Below, one piece after another: positions 1-5,690 of a DNA stretch of 7,410 nucleotides. The notes under the pieces were generated by a model. That model did not search any database, was not told the DNA's origin, and saw nothing but the letters and a program-made list of their open reading frames with translations. A program made the position numbers and the translations under genes. The DNA is from JANMQK01 sp031370485 (GTDB taxonomy: Bacteria; Acidobacteriota; Polarisedimenticolia; Gp22-AA2): positions 1 through 7,410 of the forward strand of contig JANMQK010000364.1 in assembly GCA_031370485.1 (NCBI GenBank). Reading direction: 5' to 3'. Positions within the stretch are counted from its first letter, which is position 1, and each line of letters opens with the position of its first letter.

Positions 1-1077
1 GCCTTCTTCCAGATACCGGATCGCCGCGGGAAGCTCACTCAAGCTGTAGCTCCGGTCGATGACCGGCGTCACCTTGCCGTCCCGCATGAGATCGGCCAGG
101 ATGGCCAGGTCCTCTGTTTTCAGTTTCGCCATGAACAGGCCCATGTCCTGGCTCACGAACCGTGACAGCATGAACGTGTTTGCCATACGGGCCAGAGGTC
201 CGATCCACAGGCCGTCGTTCGGTCCTCCCCCCCCAATCAAGACGTATCTGCCCTTGGGATTCAGGGTTCGCCTGCATTCCGACAGCGAGCGGTTGCCAAC
301 GTTGTCGAGCAGCACGTCGTAACGCTGCTCACCCTTGGTGAAATCTTCCTTGGTGTAGTCGATGACATGGTCCGCGCCGAGTGAGCGGACCAAGTCCACG
401 TTTCTGGTGCTGCACACGCCGGTCACTTCCGCGCCGAATGACTTGGCGATCTGCACGGCGAACGTGCCCACGCCTCCCGACGCACCGTTGATCAGGACCT
501 TCTGCCCCGGCTGGACCTCGCCCCCGTCGCGAAGACCCTGCAAGGCCGTGAGGGCCGCAATGGTGACCGAAGCCGCCTGCTCGAACGTCAAGTTGGCCGG
601 TTTCAGCGTCACTGCGTCATACTCGTCCATTGTCACATACTCGGCGAAGGCCCCGGTCTCTCCGCCGAACACCTCGTCACCGGGTTTGAACCGCTTGACC
701 TTTCTGCCGGCCGCTTCGACCGTCCCCGCAAAGTCAACGCCCAGTCGTATGACTGCGGGTTTGCGCAGCCCGGTCCCCAGGCGCATGACGCGCGGCGTGC
801 CTCTCATGAAGTGCCAGTCAAGCGGATTGACGGCAGCGGCGTGCACACGTATCAGGATCTGGTCGTCGCCTGGGGCCGGCTTTTCGACGTCCTCGAGCTT
901 GAGGACGTCGGCTGACCCGTAGTCGCAATAGACGATTGCCTTCATCGGGTGGCCCGGAGCGAAGGTGCCCGGATCGTCGCAGCTGTTGTCCGACATCCAG
1001 TAGGCGACAACGAATGTGACCAGCAACGCGACGGCAATCGCGCCTGCACTCCACCACACGATGCGCTTCAGCTTCAT
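1..1077 (-). CDS. Membrane-anchored zinc-independent MDR-family NAD(P)-dependent alcohol dehydrogenase / quinone oxidoreductase (3' end missing)
   Basis: The reading frame starts at the ATG complementary to 1075-1077 and stays open to the window edge: 359 codons, no stop. Residues 9-27 form one hydrophobic segment after a basic start (MKLKR), so the protein is probably held in the inner membrane by its N-terminus. The enzyme proper begins near residue 45 (MKAIVY), with family landmarks HAAAVNPLDWHFMRG (79-93), GVDFAGTVEAAG (113-124), the nucleotide-binding NGASGGVG (197-204), and SLGADHVIDY (232-241). The cysteine and histidine ligands of catalytic zinc are absent, as in the quinone-oxidoreductase branch, so it should reduce a quinone, enone or aldehyde with NAD(P)H; the substrate cannot be told. 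Only about 10-15 C-terminal residues should be missing. A GAGG (complement of 1086-1089) lies 8 nt before the ATG. Most relatives I know lack the membrane segment or have it on a minority of members. Confidence 0.92.
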   Translation of the reverse strand, partial: MKLKRIVWWSAGAIAVALLVTFVVAYWMSDNSCDDPGTFAPGHPMKAIVYCDYGSADVLKLEDVEKPAPGDDQILIRVHAAAVNPLDWHFMRGTPRVMRLGTGLRKPAVIRLGVDFAGTVEAAGRKVKRFKPGDEVFGGETGAFAEYVTMDEYDAVTLKPANLTFEQAASVTIAALTALQGLRDGGEVQPGQKVLINGASGGVGTFAVQIAKSFGAEVTGVCSTRNVDLVRSLGADHVIDYTKEDFTKGEQRYDVLLDNVGNRSLSECRRTLNPKGRYVLIGGGGPNDGLWIGPLARMANTFMLSRFVSQDMGLFMAKLKTEDLAILADLMRDGKVTPVIDRSYSLSELPAAIRYLEEG

Positions 1078-1133
1078 GGATCTAACCTCGCCTCCGGCGT
1101 TTATTCCGGTTGTCTGGAGTCCTGACCGTGTTG

Positions 1134-1146
1134 ATAGATAGTCTAT
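1134..1146. promoter_or_regulatory. Candidate operator upstream of the dehydrogenase (ATAGA-N3-TCTAT)
   Basis: A perfect 5+5 inverted repeat, ATAGA TAG TCTAT, lies 57-69 bp before the dehydrogenase start. On the minus strand it overlaps TATAGA and TATCTA, both weak -10-like words, but no good -35 is visible. Oxidoreductases of this family are often controlled by TetR or HxlR repressors binding such sites; no regulator gene lies in the window. AT-rich palindromes of this length also occur by chance. Confidence 0.3.
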
Positions 1147-1266
1147 AGCCTTGGAGGCAGATCATCTACGGATTGTTCCGGGCGGCAGCGGCTCCCCGAG
1201 GGGTGGGCACCAGTCTTCGAGGACGCGCACAAGCGCGCCATTCGCGAGGTGCGGCGCGGCGCACGG

Positions 1267-1351
1267 CCGCCACTCGGTCGCCGCTCCTATCTCAGGCTGA
1301 CAGATAAAGCCCTATCGGGCGCAAACTGCAGCTTGTTTCACCTATCGACCG
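1267..1351 (+). repeat. 85-bp interspersed repeat, copy 1
   Basis: This stretch is repeated at 5497-5581 in the same orientation, with 82 of 85 bases identical (differences at 1297, 1302 and 1312). It has two parts. The left half contains CTATCTCAGGCTGACAG. The right half (1312-1347) is the module CTATCGGGCGC...CTGCAGCTTG...CCTATCG, whose centre CAAACTGCAGCTTG is an imperfect palindrome. The right module also occurs at 7030-7065 and in diverged form elsewhere. No convincing protein is encoded; the frames across it lack family similarity. Confidence 0.9.
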
Positions 1352-1576
1352 GCGAAGGACCCCATGTCCACCGCCGTCGGGCAGCTGTTGGGGTAGGTGT
1401 TGAATAGGATCTCGGCCGATAGGAAGACTAAGCTGCGTGCCAGCGTCCGATAGTCTCTTGTCCCACAACATTTGACATGTCCGCGAGAATGTTCGGGTGC
1501 TCAACTCGCCCCATCTATTTGGTTGCGGCCAGAGGCCGCGCTAGTGTTTTGTCTGTCAACCTGAGATCGGGGCGAC
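1277..1576. repeat. Nested inverted-repeat element of about 300 bp, MITE-like
   Basis: Outer arms: 1277-1303 (GTCGCC...CTATCTCAGGCTGACAG) and the complement of 1553-1576 (GTCGCCCCGATCTCAGGTTGACAG). They match apart from a small gap and two base changes. Inner arms: 1312-1347 and the complement of 1417-1453, sharing CTATCGG(G/A)CGC, GCAGCTT and CCTATCG. About 100 bp of extra sequence separates inner from outer arm on the right only. The whole resembles a small non-coding palindromic element, or the overlapping remains of two. No transposase is nearby and no target duplication is evident, so whether it moves is unknown. Confidence 0.55.
1417..1453 (-). repeat. Diverged inverted copy of the repeat module
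   Basis: Read on the minus strand this begins CTATCGGACGCTGG, continues through GCACGCAGCTTAG and ends TCTTCCTATCG. It pairs with 1312-1347 as the inner inverted repeat. The variant ending (TCTTCCTATCGG) is shared with the modules at 6852-6887 and 7070-7102, so two subtypes exist: one ending TTCACCTATCG, the other ending CTTCCTATCG. Confidence 0.65.
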
Positions 1577-1607
1577 GACAGGGTGGGCAGCGACTGCGTG
1601 GGCGCCC

Positions 1608-1650
1608 TGATCCTCTGGCTCAGGATCAAGGAGGCAGGCGCAAACTCAGC
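1608..1650 (+). repeat. Hairpin plus degenerate repeat module before the kinase gene
   Basis: TGATCCT (1608-1614) and AGGATCA (1622-1628) form a perfect 7-bp stem with a 7-nt loop. No T-run follows, so it is not a standard terminator. At 1637-1650 GGCGCAAACTCAGC differs from the repeat module GGCGCAAACTGCAGC by one missing base. Order and spacing resemble the 85-bp repeat (CTCAGG followed by GGCGCAAACT), so this is probably an eroded copy. Chance similarity cannot be excluded over so short a stretch. Confidence 0.35.
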
Positions 1651-1668
1651 CGGTCCGGGCGCCACCAA

Positions 1669-1677
1669 TGGTATGAT
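1669..1677 (+). promoter_or_regulatory. Candidate extended -10 promoter for the kinase gene
   Basis: TGGTATGAT has the TG-n extension and five of six bases of TATAAT. It lies 84 bp before the kinase start, and no recognisable -35 is present, which is tolerated at extended -10 sites. A TTGACA at 1712-1717 is an alternative -35, but the hexamers 17-18 nt downstream are poor. Confidence 0.4.
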
Positions 1678-1760
1678 CCAGCCAATCAGGGGGGCGTACC
1701 GCGCTACCCCATTGACAACATCGCCGCTCGCCTGCTGCAAACGCGGAGGATTGCCACGCA

Positions 1761-4118
1761 ATGGCCCTCCACACAGGGCTGAGACTCTCCCATTATCGAT
1801 TCGCTGAACCGATCGGTGAGGGAGGGATGGGCGTCGTCTACCGCGCACGCGACGAACACCTCGACCGCGATGTCGCCATCAAGGTGCTGCCCGCCGGTAC
1901 GCTCGCCACGCCGGCCGACCGCCGTCGTTTCCGCAAAGAGGCCTTGCTGCTCTCGAAGTTGAACCACCCCAATATTGAAACCGTCCACGACTTTGATTCC
2001 CAGGATGGACTCGACTTCCTGGTGATGGAGTACGTCCCCGGCACCACCCTCGCCCACAGACTCACCAACGGGCCGTTGCCCGAGAAGGAGTTGGTGCGCC
2101 TCGGCACGCAAGTGGCAGAAGCGCTTGCCGTGGCCCATGACCATGGCGTGCTCCATCGCGATCTGAAGCCGGCCAACCTGCAGGTCACTCCCGAGGGGCG
2201 GGTGAAGATCCTCGATTTCGGCCTGGCGAAGCTGCTCCCTGCCGGCGCCGAGGCTTCCGAGGCCGAGACTGACACGGCGATGGGCAGGCCTGTGGGGACA
2301 TGGCCGTACATGTCGCCAGAGCAACTGCGGGGCGAGTCGGTCGATGCGCGCACCGACATCTGGTCCATGGGAGTCGTGCTCTATGAAATGTCCTGCGGCC
2401 AACGGCCATTTCGCGGGGCGACGGCCCCCCATCTGAGCGACCAGATCCTGCACCAGCCCACCTTGACCCCGCGCGCGCACAATCCTCACGTGTCACCCCA
2501 TCTCGAGCGCATCATCCTCAAGTGCCTCGAGAAGGATCCCGGAAGCCGCTACCAGTCCGCCAAGGATCTCGCCGTGGACTTGCGGAGGCTCGCCGCGGGC
2601 TCGGTCCCCGCAGCGCCAGGGATCCTCCGGCGCCGGCCCTGGCGGTCGCTCCTGCTCCTTATCACTCCCGTCGTCGTTGCCCTTGCAGCCCTTCTCGGTT
2701 ACCGGCTCATGAGCCGTCCCCGGCCGCCCGGGCCCACGGGCGGGACAGTCACGCTCGCCGTGCTTCCGTTCGCCGACTTGAGCCCCGCGCGCGATCTCGA
2801 GTTCTTCTGCGACGGCATGACAGATCAGATCATCAGTGCTCTGAGCGGCATCCCGGTGCTGCGCGTAACGGCGCGCACGTCGGTGTTTGCCATCAAGGGC
2901 ATGCAGGGCGACGTCCGGGACATCGGGCGGAAGCTGGGGGTCTCGAGACTGCTCGAAGGCAGCGTACGCCGGGTGACTGATGGAGTCAGGATTACCATCC
3001 AGCTGGTAAGCACCTCGGATGGGTTCGATCTCTGGTCCAAGTCCTACGATCGATCCCTCAGCGACGTCACGGACATCCAGGAGGCCATCGCGCAGGACGT
3101 CGCGCGCGCCACCGCGGGCGGTCCCGACGTCACGGTCCCCGGCACAGCCATCGCGCGCGGCACGACGGACTCGGAAGCGTACCTTCTCTATTTGAAGGGA
3201 CGGTACTATTGGAACAAGAGAACCGAAGCGTCCCTGAGGACATCCCTCAAGTTCTTCACCGATGCGCTCGAGCACGACCCGCAGTTCGCTCTCGCCTACG
3301 TCGGAGTTGCCGATGCCTATGCCGTCCTCGAGGCGCAGCAGCAGATTGCCTCGGGCGAAGCGGTGATTCGCGTCAGGGAAGCCGTCGCCAAGGCGCTTGC
3401 ACTCGACGGTACCCTTCCCGAAGCCCACGCCTCGCGTGCAAACCTCATGGAACGGGAATGGAAGTGGGGCGAGGCCGAAAGGGAGTACCTCACGGCCCTC
3501 AAGACGAGGCCGGGCGATGCGCGAATCCTATGCTGGTACGCGCAGCTCCTCGCGGAGGTTGGCCGGTACGACGAGGCTCTGGACCAGATCCGTCGCGCGG
3601 CGGAGATCGATCCGCTATCGACCTACGTTCACAATGTTCACGCGCTGGTCTTGTACCTGGCGCGAAGGTATGACGACGCGCTCGACCAGATCGCGTTCAC
3701 CCGTGAGCTCGACCCGGAGGATCACGTCGCCCACGAGCTGCTTGCCTACGTGAATGTTCAGAAGGGAAAGCGCGAGGACGCTGTCGCCGCTGCGCACGCG
3801 GCGTCAATTCTCAGGGGTGACGGGGCGGTCTCCGTGGTGCTCGGATACACCAACGCCGTCGCCGGAAACCGAGATGTCGCGCGCGGGATGCTTCCGCGCT
3901 TGCTTGACCTTTGGAAGCGGCGCCAGGGATCGTCCGGGGGGATCGCGGTCGTTTATGCAGGCCTTGACGACCGCGACAACGCGATGCGCTGGCTGGGAAC
4001 GGCGTGTCGTGAGCGCGACAGCTGGATCACTCTGCTGGGGGCCGACCCCGTGTTCGACGCGCTGCGGCCGGACCCGAGATTCAGGGATCTTCTGAAGAAG
4101 GCCGGTCTCGGCGGGTGA
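1761..4118 (+). CDS. Transmembrane Ser/Thr protein kinase with TolB/FlgO-like and TPR domains
   Basis: A 785-aa Hanks-type kinase. Residues 12-275 hold a complete catalytic domain: glycine loop GEGGMG (19-24), Lys41 in AIKVLP, helix-C Glu60, HRDLKPAN with catalytic Asp134 and Asn139, DFG (152-154) and SPE (185-187). It therefore looks active. Residues 295-316 form one membrane span. The outside part has a TolB/FlgO-like domain (about 328-450, starting VTLAVLPFADLSP), the type seen beside adenylate cyclases and kinases, then TPR-like helices from about 470 to 745 (for example ALEHDPQFALAY, RYDEALDQIRRAAEIDP). It ends with RPDPRFRDLLKKAGL, typical of this architecture, which is greatly expanded in Acidobacteriota. 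It probably senses a periplasmic protein or ligand and phosphorylates cytoplasmic targets. GGAGGA (1745-1750) lies 10 nt before the ATG. The next unit has its own promoter, so a shared job with it is not shown. Confidence 0.95.
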   Translation: MALHTGLRLSHYRFAEPIGEGGMGVVYRARDEHLDRDVAIKVLPAGTLATPADRRRFRKEALLLSKLNHPNIETVHDFDSQDGLDFLVMEYVPGTTLAHRLTNGPLPEKELVRLGTQVAEALAVAHDHGVLHRDLKPANLQVTPEGRVKILDFGLAKLLPAGAEASEAETDTAMGRPVGTWPYMSPEQLRGESVDARTDIWSMGVVLYEMSCGQRPFRGATAPHLSDQILHQPTLTPRAHNPHVSPHLERIILKCLEKDPGSRYQSAKDLAVDLRRLAAGSVPAAPGILRRRPWRSLLLLITPVVVALAALLGYRLMSRPRPPGPTGGTVTLAVLPFADLSPARDLEFFCDGMTDQIISALSGIPVLRVTARTSVFAIKGMQGDVRDIGRKLGVSRLLEGSVRRVTDGVRITIQLVSTSDGFDLWSKSYDRSLSDVTDIQEAIAQDVARATAGGPDVTVPGTAIARGTTDSEAYLLYLKGRYYWNKRTEASLRTSLKFFTDALEHDPQFALAYVGVADAYAVLEAQQQIASGEAVIRVREAVAKALALDGTLPEAHASRANLMEREWKWGEAEREYLTALKTRPGDARILCWYAQLLAEVGRYDEALDQIRRAAEIDPLSTYVHNVHALVLYLARRYDDALDQIAFTRELDPEDHVAHELLAYVNVQKGKREDAVAAAHAASILRGDGAVSVVLGYTNAVAGNRDVARGMLPRLLDLWKRRQGSSGGIAVVYAGLDDRDNAMRWLGTACRERDSWITLLGADPVFDALRPDPRFRDLLKKAGLGG

Positions 4119-4135
4119 ACGCGCGGTGACGTGTG

Positions 4136-4165
4136 TTGACAAAAATTCAGGGCGTGGCGTAGGGT
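4136..4165 (+). promoter_or_regulatory. Sigma-70-type promoter of the borosin-like pair
   Basis: A perfect -35 TTGACA (4136-4141), an 18-nt spacer, then TAGGGT (4160-4165), which keeps the key T1, A2 and T6 of the -10 box. TAGGGT is a plausible -10 in high-GC genomes. Transcription would start near 4172, giving a leader of about 27 nt before the ATG at 4199. It lies just after the kinase stop, so the pair can be expressed independently of the kinase. Confidence 0.65.
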
Positions 4166-4198
4166 GTTCGCACAAGGTCCTTCTTCCCGGGGGTGACC

Positions 4199-4489
4199 AT
4201 GGACAAGGAACTCGCTGTCTTCCTCGTAGGACTCGCGACCAACGCTCAAAAACGGGCCGCATACTACGCAAATCCAAATAGGATCCTTGCGTATTCCGGC
4301 CTCTCTTCCGAGGCCAAGCGGGCTCTGCTCAGCGGCGACCCCGTTGAGATCGCCCGGCTGGCAGCCACTCCCACGGGCCTGGCCACGGACGCTACGCTCA
4401 CGAAGGTCATGGGCTTCAAACGCCGCAGGCGGCCGGCCCGCAAACGGCCCAAGAAGCGCCCGGCGAGGAAGAAGGCCTCCAAGCGCTAG
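4199..4489 (+). CDS. Split-borosin precursor-like protein with a Lys/Arg-rich C-terminal tail
   Basis: A 96-aa protein from the ATG at 4199; a GTG two codons upstream (4193) is possible, but the G-rich ribosome site at 4188-4193 better suits the ATG. Residues 5-57 look helical and follow the pattern FL..L....Q....Y..NP..IL...GLS.EA...LLSGD...I..L. This matches what I recall of the borosin-binding domain of SonA, the Shewanella split-borosin precursor, and resembles the LigA-like small subunit fold. Residues 58-73 (TPTGLATDATLTKVMGF) lie where SonA has its methylated core. Residues 74-96 are extreme: 16 of 23 are Lys or Arg, the rest Pro, Ala and Ser, with RPARK twice, like histone H1 or HU tails. 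The methyltransferase gene starts 11 nt after its stop. Reading: substrate of that enzyme. Alternative: a small nucleic-acid-binding protein with a LigA-like domain. Confidence 0.82.
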   Translation: MDKELAVFLVGLATNAQKRAAYYANPNRILAYSGLSSEAKRALLSGDPVEIARLAATPTGLATDATLTKVMGFKRRRRPARKRPKKRPARKKASKR

Positions 4490-4500
4490 AACAACCCCTC

Positions 4501-5262
4501 ATGCACGCGGGCGCAGCGAAGGCGGGGTCACTCACCATCGTGGGCACCGGGATATCCTTCGTTGGCCATGTGACGATCGAGGCCCGGACCTGCATCGAGC
4601 AGGCGCAGAAGGTCCTCTGTCTTGTCAGCGATCCTCTCACAGTGGACTGGATCCGGTCTCTCAATGGGACCGCCGAGTCGCTCGTCGACTGCTATGCTCC
4701 CGGAAAGCCGCGCAGGCGGAGTTATCGAGAGATGTCGGACAGGATCCTCGCCCACGTCCGCCGGGGGCTTGACGTCGTCGTGGCCATCTATGGTCATCCC
4801 GGGGTCATGTGCGACCCCGCCCACTGGTCCCTGCGTTCCGCGCGCCGGGCGGGTTACAGGACGCTGCTCCTTCCCGGGATTTCCGCGGAGGCATGCCTCT
4901 TCGCCGACCTGCAGATCGACCCTGGCGACCACGGATCCCAAAGTTACGAGGCGACGGATTTCCTGAACCGAAACCCGCGCATCGACACGACCAGCGGTCT
5001 CGTCCTCTGGCAGATAGGAGCCATCTACCAGGAAAGTGTTCCGACCGCCGTCGGGCCCGAGGGCCTGGCCCACCTGATACGCGCCCTCGCGCGCCGATAT
5101 CACGAAGACCACCGCGTGATCGTTTACGAGGCCCCGACCTACCCCACCCTGCGGCCCAAGATTCGGCGTGTGGCCCTGTGTCGGCTGCCCAAGGCGCCTG
5201 TATCGACCAGTTCGACGCTCTACGTGCCTCCGCTTCGTCGGGGGAGGGGAAGGCGCACCTGA
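4501..5262 (+). CDS. Borosin-type peptide backbone alpha-N-methyltransferase (split form; tetrapyrrole-methylase fold)
   Basis: A 253-aa SAM-dependent enzyme close to the catalytic domain of OphMA, the omphalotin maturase. Landmarks: GSLTIVGTGIS (9-19), GHVTIEA (22-28), the SAM-site YGHPGV (97-102), LLPGISAE (123-130), FADLQIDP (134-141), YEATDFL (149-155), VLWQIGAIY (168-176) and TSSTLYVPP (236-244). Tyr65, Arg71 and Tyr75 fall where OphMA has its catalytic Tyr66, Arg72 and Tyr76 (numbering from memory). OphMA continues into a clasp domain and a fused core peptide; this protein stops after PPLRRGRGRRT, so its substrate must be separate, as for SonM/SonA. The protein encoded just upstream is the obvious partner. 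Predicted reaction: iterative methylation of backbone amides in the partner, in the cytoplasm. No Shine-Dalgarno precedes the ATG, and no other start codon exists in this frame back to its stop near 4350, so translation is probably coupled to the upstream gene. Confidence 0.92.
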   Translation: MHAGAAKAGSLTIVGTGISFVGHVTIEARTCIEQAQKVLCLVSDPLTVDWIRSLNGTAESLVDCYAPGKPRRRSYREMSDRILAHVRRGLDVVVAIYGHPGVMCDPAHWSLRSARRAGYRTLLLPGISAEACLFADLQIDPGDHGSQSYEATDFLNRNPRIDTTSGLVLWQIGAIYQESVPTAVGPEGLAHLIRALARRYHEDHRVIVYEAPTYPTLRPKIRRVALCRLPKAPVSTSSTLYVPPLRRGRGRRT

Positions 5263-5326
5263 CACCCGGTGCCCCTGGACGCCACTCAGCCGCCCCACGA
5301 CAGGGCGAGGTTGCATGCGTCGAGAC

Positions 5327-5496
5327 TTACACGGTCAGGGGCGCCCCGGGCACGTCGCCGCCGTTCGGCACCGCTCCCGAGGCATGCACGTTGACCGTCG
5401 CAATCACCGTGTCGACGGACGAGCCGCCCTTGCCGTCATCGACCGTGAGCGACAGGACGTTGACCCCGATCGGCAGCGTGACTCGGGGCTGCGCGC
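5327..5496 (-). pseudogene. C-terminal remnant of a PKD-like (Ig-fold) domain protein
   Basis: The minus strand encodes PRVTLPIGVNVLSLTVDD then GKGGSSVDTVIATVNV and a short tail to a TAA (complement of 5327-5329). This is the end of a PKD/cadherin-like repeat, in which the TLPVG...LTVTDDKGG...DTV pattern is characteristic of large secreted proteins. Homology stops upstream exactly where the second 85-bp repeat begins (5497), and a TGA follows inside the repeat. There is no start codon or ribosome site. The rest of the gene has been lost or moved, so I read it as a truncated relic that runs convergently toward the methyltransferase gene. Confidence 0.6.
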
Positions 5497-5581
5497 CCGC
5501 CACTCGGTCGCCGCTCCTATCTCAGGTTGACGGATAAAGCCTTATCGGGCGCAAACTGCAGCTTGTTTCACCTATCGACCG
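5497..5581 (+). repeat. 85-bp interspersed repeat, copy 2
   Basis: Direct copy of 1267-1351, 82 of 85 identical, 4230 bp away. In its stem GATAAAGCCTTATC the copy-2 change (T at 5542) lengthens the inverted pair GATAA/TTATC compared with GATA/TATC in copy 1. Its left edge cuts a PKD-like coding remnant. Right of it, 5582-5682 shows no recognised feature. Confidence 0.9.
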
Positions 5582-5673
5582 AACGCTCCTCTCGACCGCC
5601 ATCACCCTCCGCCCAGCCTCGAGGAGCCCTCACACGCAGGGTCGGGGAACGAGAGCGGCGAGTCGTGAGAAAC

Positions 5674-5690
5674 AGCCTCCTATTAAGGCT
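5674..5690 (-). terminator. Weak hairpin at the end of the propeller lipoprotein gene
   Basis: On the minus strand AGCCT-TAATAGG-AGGCT forms a 5-bp stem that overlaps the stop codon and is followed by GTTTCTC. Placement suits a rho-independent terminator, but the stem is short and the T-run poor. Confidence 0.25.

Noticed and set aside
1138..1266. Possible coding fragment (EGWAPVFEDAHKRAIREV) left of repeat copy 1
   Set aside because: It looks protein-like but has no start, no recognised family, and runs into the repeat. Could be a relic; not supportable.
1267..1453. Integron attC-like site
   Set aside because: There are paired inverted boxes and a plausible length, but the boxes read CTATCGG/CCGATAG and not RYYYAAC/GTTRRRY, and no integrase is present. 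Kept only as an unnamed repeat.
1704..3428. Long minus-strand open frames opposite the kinase gene
   Set aside because: They mirror the kinase codons in GC-rich DNA, show no family motif and lack ribosome sites.
4350..4500. Frameshift fusion of precursor and methyltransferase
   Set aside because: The methyltransferase frame is open upstream to about 4350, but no slippery heptamer is seen and the Gln/Glu-rich translation looks like a shadow of the Lys/Arg codons.
5255..5272. Hairpin GCACC/GGTGC at the end of the methyltransferase gene
   Set aside because: Short stem, no T-run; not distinguishable from chance in this GC-rich sequence.
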